Below, piece by piece: positions 1 to 6,814 of a stretch of DNA of 6,814 nt. The DNA lies in NCBI GenBank assembly GCA_022615465.1, contig JAKEGR010000226.1:1-6814 (forward strand), read 5' to 3'. A program made the translations under genes and the position numbers. Source of the stretch: Planctomycetota bacterium (GTDB lineage: Bacteria > Planctomycetota > Planctomycetia > Pirellulales > Lacipirellulaceae). The notes below the pieces were generated by a model. That model worked only from the letters and a program-made list of their open reading frames with translations, searched no databases and had not been told where the DNA came from. Position 1 is the first letter of the stretch. The number at the start of each line of letters is the position of its first letter.

Positions 1-6
1 CGCGCC

Positions 7-26
7 GCCATGCCGCCCGGCAAGGC
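7..26 (-). other. Small GC-rich hairpin downstream of galE
   Basis: An inverted repeat starts about 25 bases past the galE stop codon. On the minus strand it reads GCC-T-TGCC, loop GGGC, GGCA-T-GGC, giving seven base pairs with one T-T mismatch. It could help end galE transcription, but no T-run follows before the window ends, so it is not a clear intrinsic terminator. A minus-strand ATG at 9-11 lies inside the hairpin and could be the start of a next gene. Only three codons are visible and no Shine-Dalgarno sequence precedes it, so I do not call a gene. Confidence 0.25.
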
Positions 27-51
27 TTGCTGAAAGAGAAGTGTCACACGA

Positions 52-1035
52 TCAGTCGTCGTACCCGCTAGGGTGCTTGCCATGCCAAGCCCAGGCGGAT
101 TCGATGATCCCACGCATCTCCTGGTACTTTGCCTGCCAGCCGAGAACACGTTTCGCGGCCAAGGCATTGGCCACCAGTTCCGGCGGGTCGCCCTCGCGCC
201 GCGGGGCGACGCGTGTCGGAATTCGGTGACCGGTTACCGCGCGGCAAATGTCGACGACTTCCTGGACGCTCACCCCCCGGCCCGTGCCGAGGTTGAGCTT
301 CATTTGAGTTCCCGGCTTCAGCTTTTCCATCGCTGCCAGATGGGCGGTTGCCAGGTCATCGACATGAATGTAATCGCGAACGCACGTGCCGTCAGGCGTT
401 GGGTAATCGGTGCCAAAAATCTCCACATCCTCGCGCTGGCCCAGCGCCACCTGCAACACGAGTGGGATGAGATGGGTTTCTGGATCATGGTCTTCGCCGA
501 TGGTGCCATCGGCCGCCGCGCCGGATGCATTGAAATATCGCAGCGCCGCATAGCCCAGCCCATACGCATGGGAATAATCGGCCAGCGCCCGCTCGATCAC
601 CAGTTTGGTGAACCCATACGGATTGATGGGGTTCTGCGGATGATCTTCGGAGATGGGAACGCGGGTCGGAATACCATACGTGGCACAGGTACTGGAAAAC
701 ACGATTCGATTGACCCCCGCCGCTCGCATCGCTTCGAGCAGCGCCAACGTGCCGACGACATTGTTGTGATAATACGTGGCCGGCTCGTGAACCGATACGC
801 CGACATACGCGAATGCCGCGAAGTGCATCACGGCCTCGATCGCGTGCTCCTTCAAGATCGCCGCGATCCGCTCGTGGTCGTGCAAATTGACTTCGATGAG
901 CGGCAGTTTGCCAACGGCCTGGCGATGCCCTTCTGCGAGACTGTCGACAATCACAACGTGATGCCCGCTCTCGGCGAGCCACTTTGCGGCATGCGAACCA
1001 ACATAGCCTGCCCCGCCGGTCACTAATACACGCAT
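52..1035 (-). CDS. galE: UDP-glucose 4-epimerase GalE
   Basis: Cytoplasmic NAD-dependent enzyme of the extended short-chain dehydrogenase family. It interconverts UDP-glucose and UDP-galactose (Leloir pathway and supply of galactose for surface glycans). The 327 residues are close to the usual length of about 330-340. Visible motifs are the Rossmann loop GGAGYVG (7-13), FSST (113-116) with Thr116 at the catalytic Ser/Thr position, the YxxxK pair Tyr140/Lys144, RYFNASGA (167-174), EDHDPETHLIP (181-191) and VRDYIHVDDLA (219-229), all typical of GalE. I chose the ATG at 1035 because a GAGGA Shine-Dalgarno sequence lies nine bases upstream and the Rossmann strand (MRVLVTGG) begins there. A TTG further upstream (1077) would add 14 residues and is less likely. 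The gene begins 87 bp after the secreted-protein gene. I see no good promoter in that gap, so read-through from the upstream gene is possible. A related UDP-sugar 4-epimerase specificity cannot be excluded. Confidence 0.95.
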   Translation of the reverse strand: MRVLVTGGAGYVGSHAAKWLAESGHHVVIVDSLAEGHRQAVGKLPLIEVNLHDHERIAAILKEHAIEAVMHFAAFAYVGVSVHEPATYYHNNVVGTLALLEAMRAAGVNRIVFSSTCATYGIPTRVPISEDHPQNPINPYGFTKLVIERALADYSHAYGLGYAALRYFNASGAAADGTIGEDHDPETHLIPLVLQVALGQREDVEIFGTDYPTPDGTCVRDYIHVDDLATAHLAAMEKLKPGTQMKLNLGTGRGVSVQEVVDICRAVTGHRIPTRVAPRREGDPPELVANALAAKRVLGWQAKYQEMRGIIESAWAWHGKHPSGYDD

Positions 1036-1044
1036 CGTGGGAAA

Positions 1045-1049
1045 TCCTC
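1045..1049 (-). promoter_or_regulatory. Shine-Dalgarno site of galE
   Basis: The minus strand reads GAGGA nine bases before the ATG at 1035. It decides the galE start against the upstream TTG at 1077. It is the best ribosome-binding site in the window. An A-run on the plus strand (1053-1058, a T-run in the transcript) lies just upstream, without a stable hairpin in front of it. Confidence 0.75.
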
Positions 1050-1122
1050 GAGAAAAAATGAAAGCCAAGTGGTTCAAGCCATGCCGGCAAAAACGTGTTC
1101 GATAGGGCCGCCGGTCAGAGAC

Positions 1123-2937
1123 CTATCGCTTCTTGAGAAACATGGCCGTGCTCTCGATCGTTGCCGCCGGCACGACAACATCGGCCCAAAATTCTGCCGC
1201 CTCGAATCCCCCGGCAGCACCGATCGGCGGCGAGGAAGGAAACTCGTCGACGATAGGCCCGCCGATGACCGGTCCCAGCACGGCATCCATTTGTCGCTTG
1301 AGCCAATGCGTGTAGCCATGCGCGCTAAAAAACAACCGCCAGTCGGCCCGCTCCGGCAATAAACGACTTGTGGGATCCAGGCCCTCCTGGTTCCAACGCG
1401 ATCCCTGGTCGAGCGTTGCCAATTCCAAAGCACCTGCGGCTTGTTCCAAAGTGCCAACGGCCAGAAGCACCGCATGATCATTACCAGGCACCAGGAACAG
1501 CCGCAGCTTGCCCTCCGGCCCAAACAGCTTTTCCATCGCCTGCCGGACCTCGGGAAGACCGGGAGCACCTACGGCAGCCACCATGTCGATCGAATACTCG
1601 GTCGCATCGCGATTACCAACCAGAACCGTTCGAGAGTCAAAAACCAGCCTTACTTCGCCCTGCATCTCGTGGTTTACTTCGTTCCAAAGCCGCATGACTT
1701 CACGAACTTGCTCGAGAAAGGCGTCCGCCGAATCAACACGAATCAAGCTGTATCTATTCGAGTAAACCGCATCTTGTTTTTCACCCGGCTGGCCCAACAC
1801 GGCTGCCGCTCCAACATGGCTCGCCGCCAGTTCGACGGCCTTGACGAACTGGGCCGCTGCCCGTTCGTCTACGTTGGTCTTATTCTCTTTTTCAAGGTCG
1901 CGAATGAAAAGGCGCGCATAACTCCCCGAAGCAGCCACGAGGACCGGCGACGGCAGTCGCCCGGCCCCGCTAACAATGAATCCACCCGGCTGATTCAATG
2001 ATGGCAGCGATGCTTTGTTTTGTTCGACCGCCCAAGTGCTCGGGATAGGCAAAACGTCTTGTTGCCATGCCACCCGCAAACCGGCAAACGCGTTGCCGGC
2101 ATCGTCGAGTCGCAGGCTGCAGGCGATTGCCCTCGCTTCTGCCAGTCCTTGAACAAGAGCGGGCATTTCTTGTATCGCGCTACGAATCATGGGACGCCAC
2201 GCCGACCATTGGCCATTCTTGGCGATCCCATCAACGGCAGGTTTCCCCAATGGATATTCCTCGTCGATGGGCGCTGACAAGTCGTCGTTGCGGCGATCTT
2301 CGCTTCCACCAGCCATCGAACCGTCGGCATTCTCGCTGGGAACGCTCCAATTCCACATCGAGCGAACGCCGTCGGGCAGCACGATGAGGGTTATGTCGTT
2401 GGTGCCCAGCCATTTCTCCCAGGCAGACAACGAGTGAGTTGGCTGTGTTTCCCCGCCAAGTATTTGTTTCATGCGGGCGCGTTGATCGGGGTCCATCACA
2501 AGCGCCCAATCGCCGTGCCGCGCTACCAGCAGATCTTCACCAGCCACCGTCACGGCGGCAACGGGATCCGCCGTGGTGCCGTGTAGTGAAGTAATGAACG
2601 CTTCATAATCCATCACCGGCAACCAAACGGCAAAGAGAGGCTGAGCGGTCGGCTTCTCGCCGGGCAGAACGGCCAGCAGCAAGTCGCCATCGATATCGAG
2701 ACCTTTCGCGATCCCTGTTGTTGCTCTTAGAAACGCCAGCGGGCCGAGGAACGGTACCTGGAGCGTCTTGAACACCCGTTCCACGTGTGCATCGGTGCCT
2801 TCGAGATGGCGGATAACGACGAATCCGAGCGCACTTGCCGGGACATTCTTCAACACATCTGCAGCCCAGCCGACGGGATGAGCCATGAGCAGCAGTAGAA
2901 CAATGAGTGGGATCGAAAGAAGCCGGTAAGGCAACAT
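1123..2937 (-). CDS. Secreted or periplasmic protein of unknown function
   Basis: A 604-residue protein I cannot assign to a family. The N-terminus looks like a Sec signal peptide: MLPYR, a hydrophobic core LLSIPLIVLLLLMAH (6-20), and a likely cut after Ala25 or Ala26 (VGWA-AD). There is no lipobox cysteine and no later hydrophobic stretch that looks like a membrane anchor, so an exported soluble protein is likely. The mature part mixes predicted strands and helices, with an acidic, Gly/Ser/Asp-rich probable linker at about 200-230 that separates an N-terminal from a larger C-terminal part. No enzyme motif or metal-binding cluster is evident. Large exported proteins of this style, some annotated as DUF3352-like, are common in planctomycetes; this resemblance is an impression only. 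I chose the ATG at 2937 because the signal peptide starts there; an ATG at 2994 would put 19 polar residues before it and has no Shine-Dalgarno. The site before 2937 is weak (GAG, eight bases upstream). A strong promoter candidate lies at 3033-3061. Confidence 0.8.
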   Translation of the reverse strand: MLPYRLLSIPLIVLLLLMAHPVGWAADVLKNVPASALGFVVIRHLEGTDAHVERVFKTLQVPFLGPLAFLRATTGIAKGLDIDGDLLLAVLPGEKPTAQPLFAVWLPVMDYEAFITSLHGTTADPVAAVTVAGEDLLVARHGDWALVMDPDQRARMKQILGGETQPTHSLSAWEKWLGTNDITLIVLPDGVRSMWNWSVPSENADGSMAGGSEDRRNDDLSAPIDEEYPLGKPAVDGIAKNGQWSAWRPMIRSAIQEMPALVQGLAEARAIACSLRLDDAGNAFAGLRVAWQQDVLPIPSTWAVEQNKASLPSLNQPGGFIVSGAGRLPSPVLVAASGSYARLFIRDLEKENKTNVDERAAAQFVKAVELAASHVGAAAVLGQPGEKQDAVYSNRYSLIRVDSADAFLEQVREVMRLWNEVNHEMQGEVRLVFDSRTVLVGNRDATEYSIDMVAAVGAPGLPEVRQAMEKLFGPEGKLRLFLVPGNDHAVLLAVGTLEQAAGALELATLDQGSRWNQEGLDPTSRLLPERADWRLFFSAHGYTHWLKRQMDAVLGPVIGGPIVDEFPSSPPIGAAGGFEAAEFWADVVVPAATIESTAMFLKKR

Positions 2938-3032
2938 GGTTCGTTCTCGAAAGGTTGCGGAGGCATCCAGGGACTGCTGCGAAAATAGGTCCATCCCAGA
3001 CGCGGCTGCACCTCGTGTCAGCAGCCAACCGC

Positions 3033-3061
3033 ATTATCTTACCATGCCACTGGGGTGACAA
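3033..3061 (-). promoter_or_regulatory. Sigma-70-like promoter of the secreted-protein gene
   Basis: On the minus strand TTGTCA (3056-3061) and GATAAT (3033-3038) are separated by exactly 17 bases. Each hexamer matches the housekeeping consensus at five of six positions. Transcription would start near 3026, giving a leader of about 90 bases before the ATG at 2937. The promoter sits in the 165-bp gap after the transketolase stop codon, where I see no clear terminator hairpin, so some read-through from transketolase is also possible. Confidence 0.6.
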
Positions 3062-3102
3062 GACAACGTTGCGCTGCCGTAGCTTGATACATAGCCGTAG
3101 AG

Positions 3103-5184
3103 TCAAGGGCGACAAAGCTCCCGAGCTTTGGCCACGATGGCTGCCACGGTCAAGCCGCGGTGCTTGTATATCTCCTGATACGGCGCCGACGCACCAAACG
3201 CATCAAGGCCAATGAACGCGCCGCGAAGCCCGAGATACCTCTCCCAGCCTTGTTTGATACCGGCTTCAATTGCCACGCGCGCCGTACAATCGGGAGGGAA
3301 CACTTCGTCGCGATACGACTGGGGCTGCTCCTCGAACAGCTCGAACGACGGCAGGCTAACAACACGGCTGCGAATACCGCTGCTGGTGAGTTCGTCATGA
3401 GCGGCGATCGCGAGAGGCAGCTCGCTGCCGGTGGCGATCACAATGACGTCCGGCCCGCCTTGTCCCTGGGCATCCGCCAACACGTAACCGCCGCGTCGTG
3501 CGTACTCAGCCGAGGCGTACTTCTTGCGGCAAAGCGTCGGCAGGTCTTGCCTCGAGAGCACCAATAATACGGGTCGATTGGTCTGCTCGAGCGCCACGCG
3601 CCAAGCCTGGGCGACTTCGTTGGCGTCCCCAGGGCGTATTACGACCGTGTTTGGAATCGCACGACACGCCGCCAACTGTTCGATTGGCTGGTGTGTTGGG
3701 CCATCTTCCCCGACGCCGATTGAATCGTGCGTGAAGACAAAAACGCCAGGCAAACCCATGATCGCCGCCAATCGAAGCGATGGGCGACAGTAATCGCTAA
3801 ACACGAAAAACGTCGCGCCAAACGGGCGCAACCCACACAATGCCATGCCGTTGACCGCCGCCGCCATTGCATGCTCGCGAATACCGAAATGCAGATTTCG
3901 GCCGGCATGGTTCTCCGCCGACTGACTCCCGCGGGCTTCCTCAAACGAAAGCAAGGTCTTGGTGGAGGGGGCCAGGTCGGCCGAGCCGCCGACTAACCAC
4001 GGCACTCGCTTCGCGATCGCGTTGAGGACTTTGCCGCCAGAAACTCGCGTTGCCAACCCCTTTGTGTCGGCATCGAACGAGGGCACCGCATCTTCCCACC
4101 CCTTCGGCAGGCCGCGCGCCTGCATCAGATTCAATTCAGCAGCTAGCTCAGGATATTCCTTCTCGTATTTTACGAAGAGCTCGTCCCATGCCTTGCGCGC
4201 CTTTTGGCCGCGTCGGCCGAGAGTCGCGGCAAAGTGTTCCGGCACCTCGGGCGGTACGAGAAATTTGGCCTCCGAGGGCCAACCGTAGACCCGCTTCGTG
4301 GCCGCGATTTCGCTGTCTCCCAGAGGCGAACCGTGGGCATCGTGTGTGTTCGCTTTGTTCGGCGAACCGTAGGCGATGATACTTCGGACGATAATCAGCG
4401 TTGGGCCGCTGTCGTGCTTGAGGAACTTTTCATAGGCCGCTTCGAGGGCTTGAAGATCGTTGGCGTCATCTACCGCCAGCACATGCCAACCCAGCCCGCG
4501 GAACCGTGTGGCCACGTCCTCGCTAAAAGCCAACTTCGTTTGGCCTTCGATCGTAATCTTGTTGTCATCATAGATCCAGCAGAGATTGCTAAGCCGAAGA
4601 TGTCCGGCAAGCGAGGCTGCTTCGCAGGCAATGCCTTCCATCAAATCGCCATCGCTGCATTGCACCCAGACGTTGTAATCAAACAGGTTGAATCCTGGTT
4701 TGTTGTACCGTGCCTCCAACCAGCGGCCGGCAATCGCCATGCCCACGCTGTTGCCGCATCCTTGTCCGAGCGGGCCGGTTGTCGTTTCGACACCCGTGGT
4801 GTGGCCAAATTCCGGATGGCCGGGTGTGCGGCTGTTCCATTGTCGAAAGTTGCGCAGTTCTTCCAGCGAGATGGCCGGTTCACCAGTTACACTGCCATCG
4901 GTCTTCGCGCGGCGAATGGCTGCCAAATGAATCAGCGAATAGAGCAGCATCGACGCATGGCCGCAGGAGAGCACGTACCGATCACGGTTCGGCCAACGGG
5001 GCGCCGTGGGGTCGTACCGCAACTGGCTTGTCCACAACTGATAGGCAACCGGAGCCAGGGCCATCGGTGTGCCGGGATGGCCGCTATTGGCGGCTTGTAC
5101 GGCATCCATCGCCAGCGTGCGGATGGTATTAATGCTGGTCTGTTCGAGACTCGGCGGAGAGGTCGTTGAGCTGGAAATAGACAT
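3103..5184 (-). CDS. tkt: Transketolase
   Basis: Thiamine-diphosphate and divalent-metal dependent cytoplasmic enzyme that moves two-carbon ketol units between sugar phosphates in the non-oxidative pentose phosphate pathway. The 693 residues are slightly longer than E. coli TktA (663). In order: SGHPGTPM (34-41, with the active-site His36), CGHASMLLY (74-82, His76), GPLGQG (137-142), the cofactor motif SDGDLMEG (177-184) running to YDDN (205-208), HDAHGSPLG (281-289, His284), the pyrimidine-domain catalytic Glu437 in HFGIREHAM, GEDGPTHQPIEQ (492-503, Asp494 and His498), and SRQDLP (544-549). All key residues are present. A short insertion at about 88-104, relative to E. coli, precedes the NFRQWNS motif. 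I chose the ATG at 5184, which has a weak AGG seven bases upstream; an ATG at 5202 and a TTG at 5217 are in frame but lack a site. It appears to be transcribed alone from the promoter at 5239-5267. Confidence 0.97.
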   Translation of the reverse strand: MSISSSTTSPPSLEQTSINTIRTLAMDAVQAANSGHPGTPMALAPVAYQLWTSQLRYDPTAPRWPNRDRYVLSCGHASMLLYSLIHLAAIRRAKTDGSVTGEPAISLEELRNFRQWNSRTPGHPEFGHTTGVETTTGPLGQGCGNSVGMAIAGRWLEARYNKPGFNLFDYNVWVQCSDGDLMEGIACEAASLAGHLRLSNLCWIYDDNKITIEGQTKLAFSEDVATRFRGLGWHVLAVDDANDLQALEAAYEKFLKHDSGPTLIIVRSIIAYGSPNKANTHDAHGSPLGDSEIAATKRVYGWPSEAKFLVPPEVPEHFAATLGRRGQKARKAWDELFVKYEKEYPELAAELNLMQARGLPKGWEDAVPSFDADTKGLATRVSGGKVLNAIAKRVPWLVGGSADLAPSTKTLLSFEEARGSQSAENHAGRNLHFGIREHAMAAAVNGMALCGLRPFGATFFVFSDYCRPSLRLAAIMGLPGVFVFTHDSIGVGEDGPTHQPIEQLAACRAIPNTVVIRPGDANEVAQAWRVALEQTNRPVLLVLSRQDLPTLCRKKYASAEYARRGGYVLADAQGQGGPDVIVIATGSELPLAIAAHDELTSSGIRSRVVSLPSFELFEEQPQSYRDEVFPPDCTARVAIEAGIKQGWERYLGLRGAFIGLDAFGASAPYQEIYKHRGLTVAAIVAKARELCRP

Positions 5185-5238
5185 GAAAAAGCCTGGGATC
5201 ATGGGGGCGAGAAACAATTCGCAATCAGCATCGGTGCG

Positions 5239-5267
5239 ATTCTAATGGTGTTGCTCAGGAGGGTCAA
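5239..5267 (-). promoter_or_regulatory. Sigma-70-like promoter of tkt
   Basis: On the minus strand TTGACC (5262-5267) and TAGAAT (5239-5244) are separated by exactly 17 bases. Each matches the housekeeping consensus at five of six positions. Transcription would begin near 5232, about 47 bases before the chosen tkt ATG. The position between a GC hairpin and the gene fits a fresh start of transcription for tkt. Confidence 0.6.
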
Positions 5268-5284
5268 CTCGCACGGCATGCCCA

Positions 5285-5300
5285 GCGGCGGATTCGCCGC
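5285..5300 (-). terminator. GC hairpin after the Gfo/Idh gene, possible terminator
   Basis: A perfect six-base-pair inverted repeat, GCGGCG and CGCCGC around a four-base loop, lies about 43 bases past the stop codon of the Gfo/Idh gene and just before the tkt promoter. Its place suits a terminator, but no T-run follows on the minus strand, so it may act only as a pause or transcript-end stabilising structure. Confidence 0.3.
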
Positions 5301-5342
5301 AACGCCGCGCGGCCTTCGAACGAGCAATCGCGGGCTTGGGGT

Positions 5343-6365
5343 TTACGTATCCAGCGTGAGGCGGCAGCCCTTGGAGTAGCTTTCCTGGGCCTTGTTCACA
5401 ATCGCCAGTGCTCGATATGCATCTTCAAGACTCGATGTCTTGAGAACCAGGCTGCCCACTTGGCGATGGAAGTGAAGCAAAAGCTGTTCGCCTACGGGGC
5501 GGTCGTGAACCAGAGATTCTGAATGCTGTCCTGCCTCGTCGAACCATACAAGCGTGTGCGGCAAATCGATGAACGCAATGCCACGCTGGCACACAACCTG
5601 CAAGTCGGCTGGTCGCCGAAACACGGCCGCTTCGTGCCACTGGGGAGCGACGTAACTGCCACAGGCAATCTGCGCGACCGGTCCTGTCCCCACTTCCCCC
5701 GCCGGTGAGAAATCCAGAGTCATCACCAGATAGTCCTTCGGGACCACGGTGTGTCGGTCGGGACATCCAAGTGATGCGGAGGCGTGGGCTGCGCCAACCA
5801 CGCTCGTTGCTTCCGTGCCAACAACGTCGCGGCACCAATCGACCATTTCGATCAGTTGCCGCATATCGGAAGTGTAGGTGCGGCAGGTTTCCACACTGGT
5901 CGTAAACCGGCGGTTACAGAAGAGCAACCGTGGCAGGCCGAGACGCGTGGCCATCAATTCCTTGAGACGGAGCGTGGCGGGGGCCAATCGGCAGGGAAAC
6001 TCGGCCATGAATGCCACACCCGCCTCCTGCACTCGGCGGCGCACTTCGTCGGCCTCGTGTGTATCCAGGTCGAGGGCAGCCGAGCAATAAATGGCCTTTC
6101 CGGCATCGCAAGCGGCCAGGATTGGCAGTGCGCCGTACCATTGGGCGGAGAGGTACAAAATGGCATCGATGTCGCCGCTTGTGGCCAAAGCACGAAAGCC
6201 ATCGCAGGTACGTGCCGGCCAGCGCTGAGCGATTTCCGCCGCCCGGTGAGCAATTGGGTCGCAAAACGCCCGCACTTCGAACCGGTCTGTCAGCGCGCGG
6301 AGCGCTGGGGAGTGACGTGTCTCCCACGCCTGGCCAAGACCAACAACACCAACGCGAAGCTTCAT
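5343..6365 (-). CDS. Gfo/Idh/MocA-family protein lacking the canonical catalytic residues
   Basis: A 340-residue protein with the two-domain plan of the Gfo/Idh/MocA dehydrogenases, which usually oxidise or reduce sugars and inositols with NAD(P). The N-terminal Rossmann motif is intact (GVVGLGQAW, 6-14), with Asp36 (FCDP) at the end of the second strand, where it usually binds the adenosine ribose. The C-terminus ends in the usual helix (DAYRALAIVNKAQES, 315-329). The family's EKP motif, whose Lys is catalytic, should lie in the segment AGKAIYCSAALDLDTHEADE, but here it is Ser95-Ala96-Ala97. The usual D-x3-H motif falls near QLIEMVDWCRDVVG (170-183), where Glu173 takes the His place and Arg169 the Asp place. 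It has 12 cysteines and no signal peptide. The ATG at 6365 is the first possible start, since an in-frame TGA lies 15 bases upstream of it; no Shine-Dalgarno or clear promoter is seen. It may bind NAD(P) without the usual chemistry. Substrate unknown. Confidence 0.85.
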   Translation of the reverse strand: MKLRVGVVGLGQAWETRHSPALRALTDRFEVRAFCDPIAHRAAEIAQRWPARTCDGFRALATSGDIDAILYLSAQWYGALPILAACDAGKAIYCSAALDLDTHEADEVRRRVQEAGVAFMAEFPCRLAPATLRLKELMATRLGLPRLLFCNRRFTTSVETCRTYTSDMRQLIEMVDWCRDVVGTEATSVVGAAHASASLGCPDRHTVVPKDYLVMTLDFSPAGEVGTGPVAQIACGSYVAPQWHEAAVFRRPADLQVVCQRGIAFIDLPHTLVWFDEAGQHSESLVHDRPVGEQLLLHFHRQVGSLVLKTSSLEDAYRALAIVNKAQESYSKGCRLTLDT

Positions 6366-6649
6366 TGCGAGATGGGGATGTCAGAGATCAGAGGAAATCA
6401 GGCGGTTGCCGTCTGTCGACCGTATTTCGACGGACGACGTTGAGCCGTCAGGGGCATCACGCCGGCCAAACACGGCGACTTTTGCCATAGCCAACTTTCG
6501 TTGTTTCCACCACATTCGGCAAGGCGAGTTTTTGTGTCAGAACGCTAACAACATTGCTCAACAGAGGCAGTGACCGAGACGACCTCTTCATCCTATCAGA
6601 TTGCACGGAAAACATCATGAACCAGCGATAACTGGTCCCGCGATCTCCC
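6366..6649 (-). other. Intergenic gap between maf and the Gfo/Idh gene
   Basis: This 284-bp stretch carries no convincing gene. Two small minus-strand ORFs can be read. One of 53 codons (6457-6618) begins ATG ATG TTT. The other, of 44 codons, runs 6381-6515, with an internal ATG at 6488 that gives a product beginning MAKVAVFGRR and ends 15 bases before the Gfo/Idh start. They overlap each other in different frames, neither has a Shine-Dalgarno site, and I recognise neither product. I found no promoter with both good hexamers and proper spacing. A short inverted repeat (GTCGA at 6415-6419, TCGAC at 6427-6431) is also present; its role is unknown. Confidence 0.5.
6619..6638 (-). terminator. Terminator-like hairpin after maf
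   Basis: The minus strand reads GGACCAG, loop TTATCG, CTGGTTC: seven pairs including one G-T, starting 11 bases past the maf stop codon. A short TTTT follows only after six more bases (ATGATG), so it is a weak candidate for an intrinsic terminator. Confidence 0.3.
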
Positions 6650-6814
6650 CTATTGAGGTGAGTTTTTTGGCTCCAGTTCGAGTAGCATCTCAGCCAGCAT
6701 CTCCATCGGCAGCCCGACCACGTTCGACTCGCTGCCTTCGACTATGTGGACCCAGCCCAAGCCGTCTTGATAACCAAACGCACCGGCTTTGCCTTCCCAT
6801 TGGCCGCCGGCCAG
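6650..6814 (-). CDS. maf: Maf-family nucleotide pyrophosphatase, C-terminal part
   Basis: The frame is open from the window edge to a TAG stop at 6650-6652, giving the last 54 residues. The visible sequence has the hallmark Maf ending: a Gly-rich stretch with WEGKAGAFGYQ (6-16), then HIVEGSESNVVGLP (23-36), matching the family pattern in which the KAGAYGIQ-like segment is followed by an (I)EGxxxNVVGLP motif. Maf proteins are usually about 190-210 residues, so roughly three quarters lies outside the window. Family members hydrolyse non-canonical or canonical nucleoside triphosphates to monophosphates in the cytoplasm and were first described as septum-formation inhibitors. The distinction between the dTTP/UTP and m7GTP subfamilies depends on residues that are not in the window. 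The tail after the motif (MEMLAEMLLELEPKNSPQ) is a normal closing helix. This is truncation by the window, not a broken gene. Confidence 0.88.
   Translation of the reverse strand: MAGGQWEGKAGAFGYQDGLGWVHIVEGSESNVVGLPMEMLAEMLLELEPKNSPQ

Noticed and set aside
73..1026. Plus-strand open frame of 317 codons opposite galE
   Set aside because: It is fully antisense to galE, whose motifs are intact; the product is rich in Arg, His and Cys and resembles no family. High GC content and codon bias explain the long antisense frame.
1053..1122. Possible intrinsic terminator between the secreted-protein gene and galE
   Set aside because: A T-run exists on the minus strand, but the only pairing segments (CCGGC and GCCGG) enclose a loop of about 21 bases and lie too far from the T-run.
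3076..3100. Direct repeat GCCGTAG at 3076-3082 and 3094-3100
   Set aside because: Seven bases only, two copies, 18 bases apart start to start, directly after the tkt stop; too short to separate from chance or name as an operator.
4204..5169. Plus-strand open frame of 321 codons opposite tkt
   Set aside because: Antisense shadow of a complete transketolase; the product has no recognisable domain and no Shine-Dalgarno supports its start.
5784..6443. Plus-strand open frame of 219 codons opposite the Gfo/Idh gene
   Set aside because: Almost wholly antisense to the Gfo/Idh gene, whose fold motifs are clear; the composition is that of a shadow frame.
6457..6618. Minus-strand 53-codon frame after maf
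   Set aside because: It starts within the putative maf terminator region, has no Shine-Dalgarno, overlaps another small frame and gives no recognisable product.

Overview
The window is an ordinary chromosomal stretch of a fairly GC-rich bacterium. All five recognisable genes lie on the minus strand. The style suggests a planctomycete (Pirellulales-like): a long secreted protein of unknown family, a Gfo/Idh/MocA-type protein, loosely spaced single genes, and mostly weak Shine-Dalgarno sites. This placement is inference from gene style, since no rRNA or other marker gene is present.

In transcription order (right to left): the C-terminal 54 residues of a Maf-family nucleotide pyrophosphatase (6650-6814, cut by the window edge); a 284-bp gap with a terminator-like hairpin and only doubtful small ORFs; a 340-residue Gfo/Idh/MocA-family protein (5343-6365) with an intact Rossmann motif but no canonical catalytic residues; a 158-bp gap with a GC hairpin and a near-consensus sigma-70-type promoter; a complete transketolase (3103-5184); a 165-bp gap with a second near-consensus promoter; a 604-residue protein of unknown function with a signal peptide (1123-2937); an 87-bp gap; and a complete UDP-glucose 4-epimerase, GalE (52-1035), which has the clearest Shine-Dalgarno site in the window. 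The first 51 bases hold a small hairpin and no supportable gene.

The genes do not form an obvious pathway. Transketolase serves the pentose phosphate pathway, GalE supplies UDP-galactose for glycans, and Maf cleans up nucleotide pools. Transketolase and the secreted protein each appear to have their own promoter. GalE has no convincing promoter in its short upstream gap and may be read through from the secreted-protein gene.

I found no mobile element, CRISPR array, tRNA, rRNA, frameshift or sign of recent transfer. The observations most worth a second look are the catalytically degenerate Gfo/Idh protein and the secreted protein of unknown family. I do not see a convincing new multi-gene system here.
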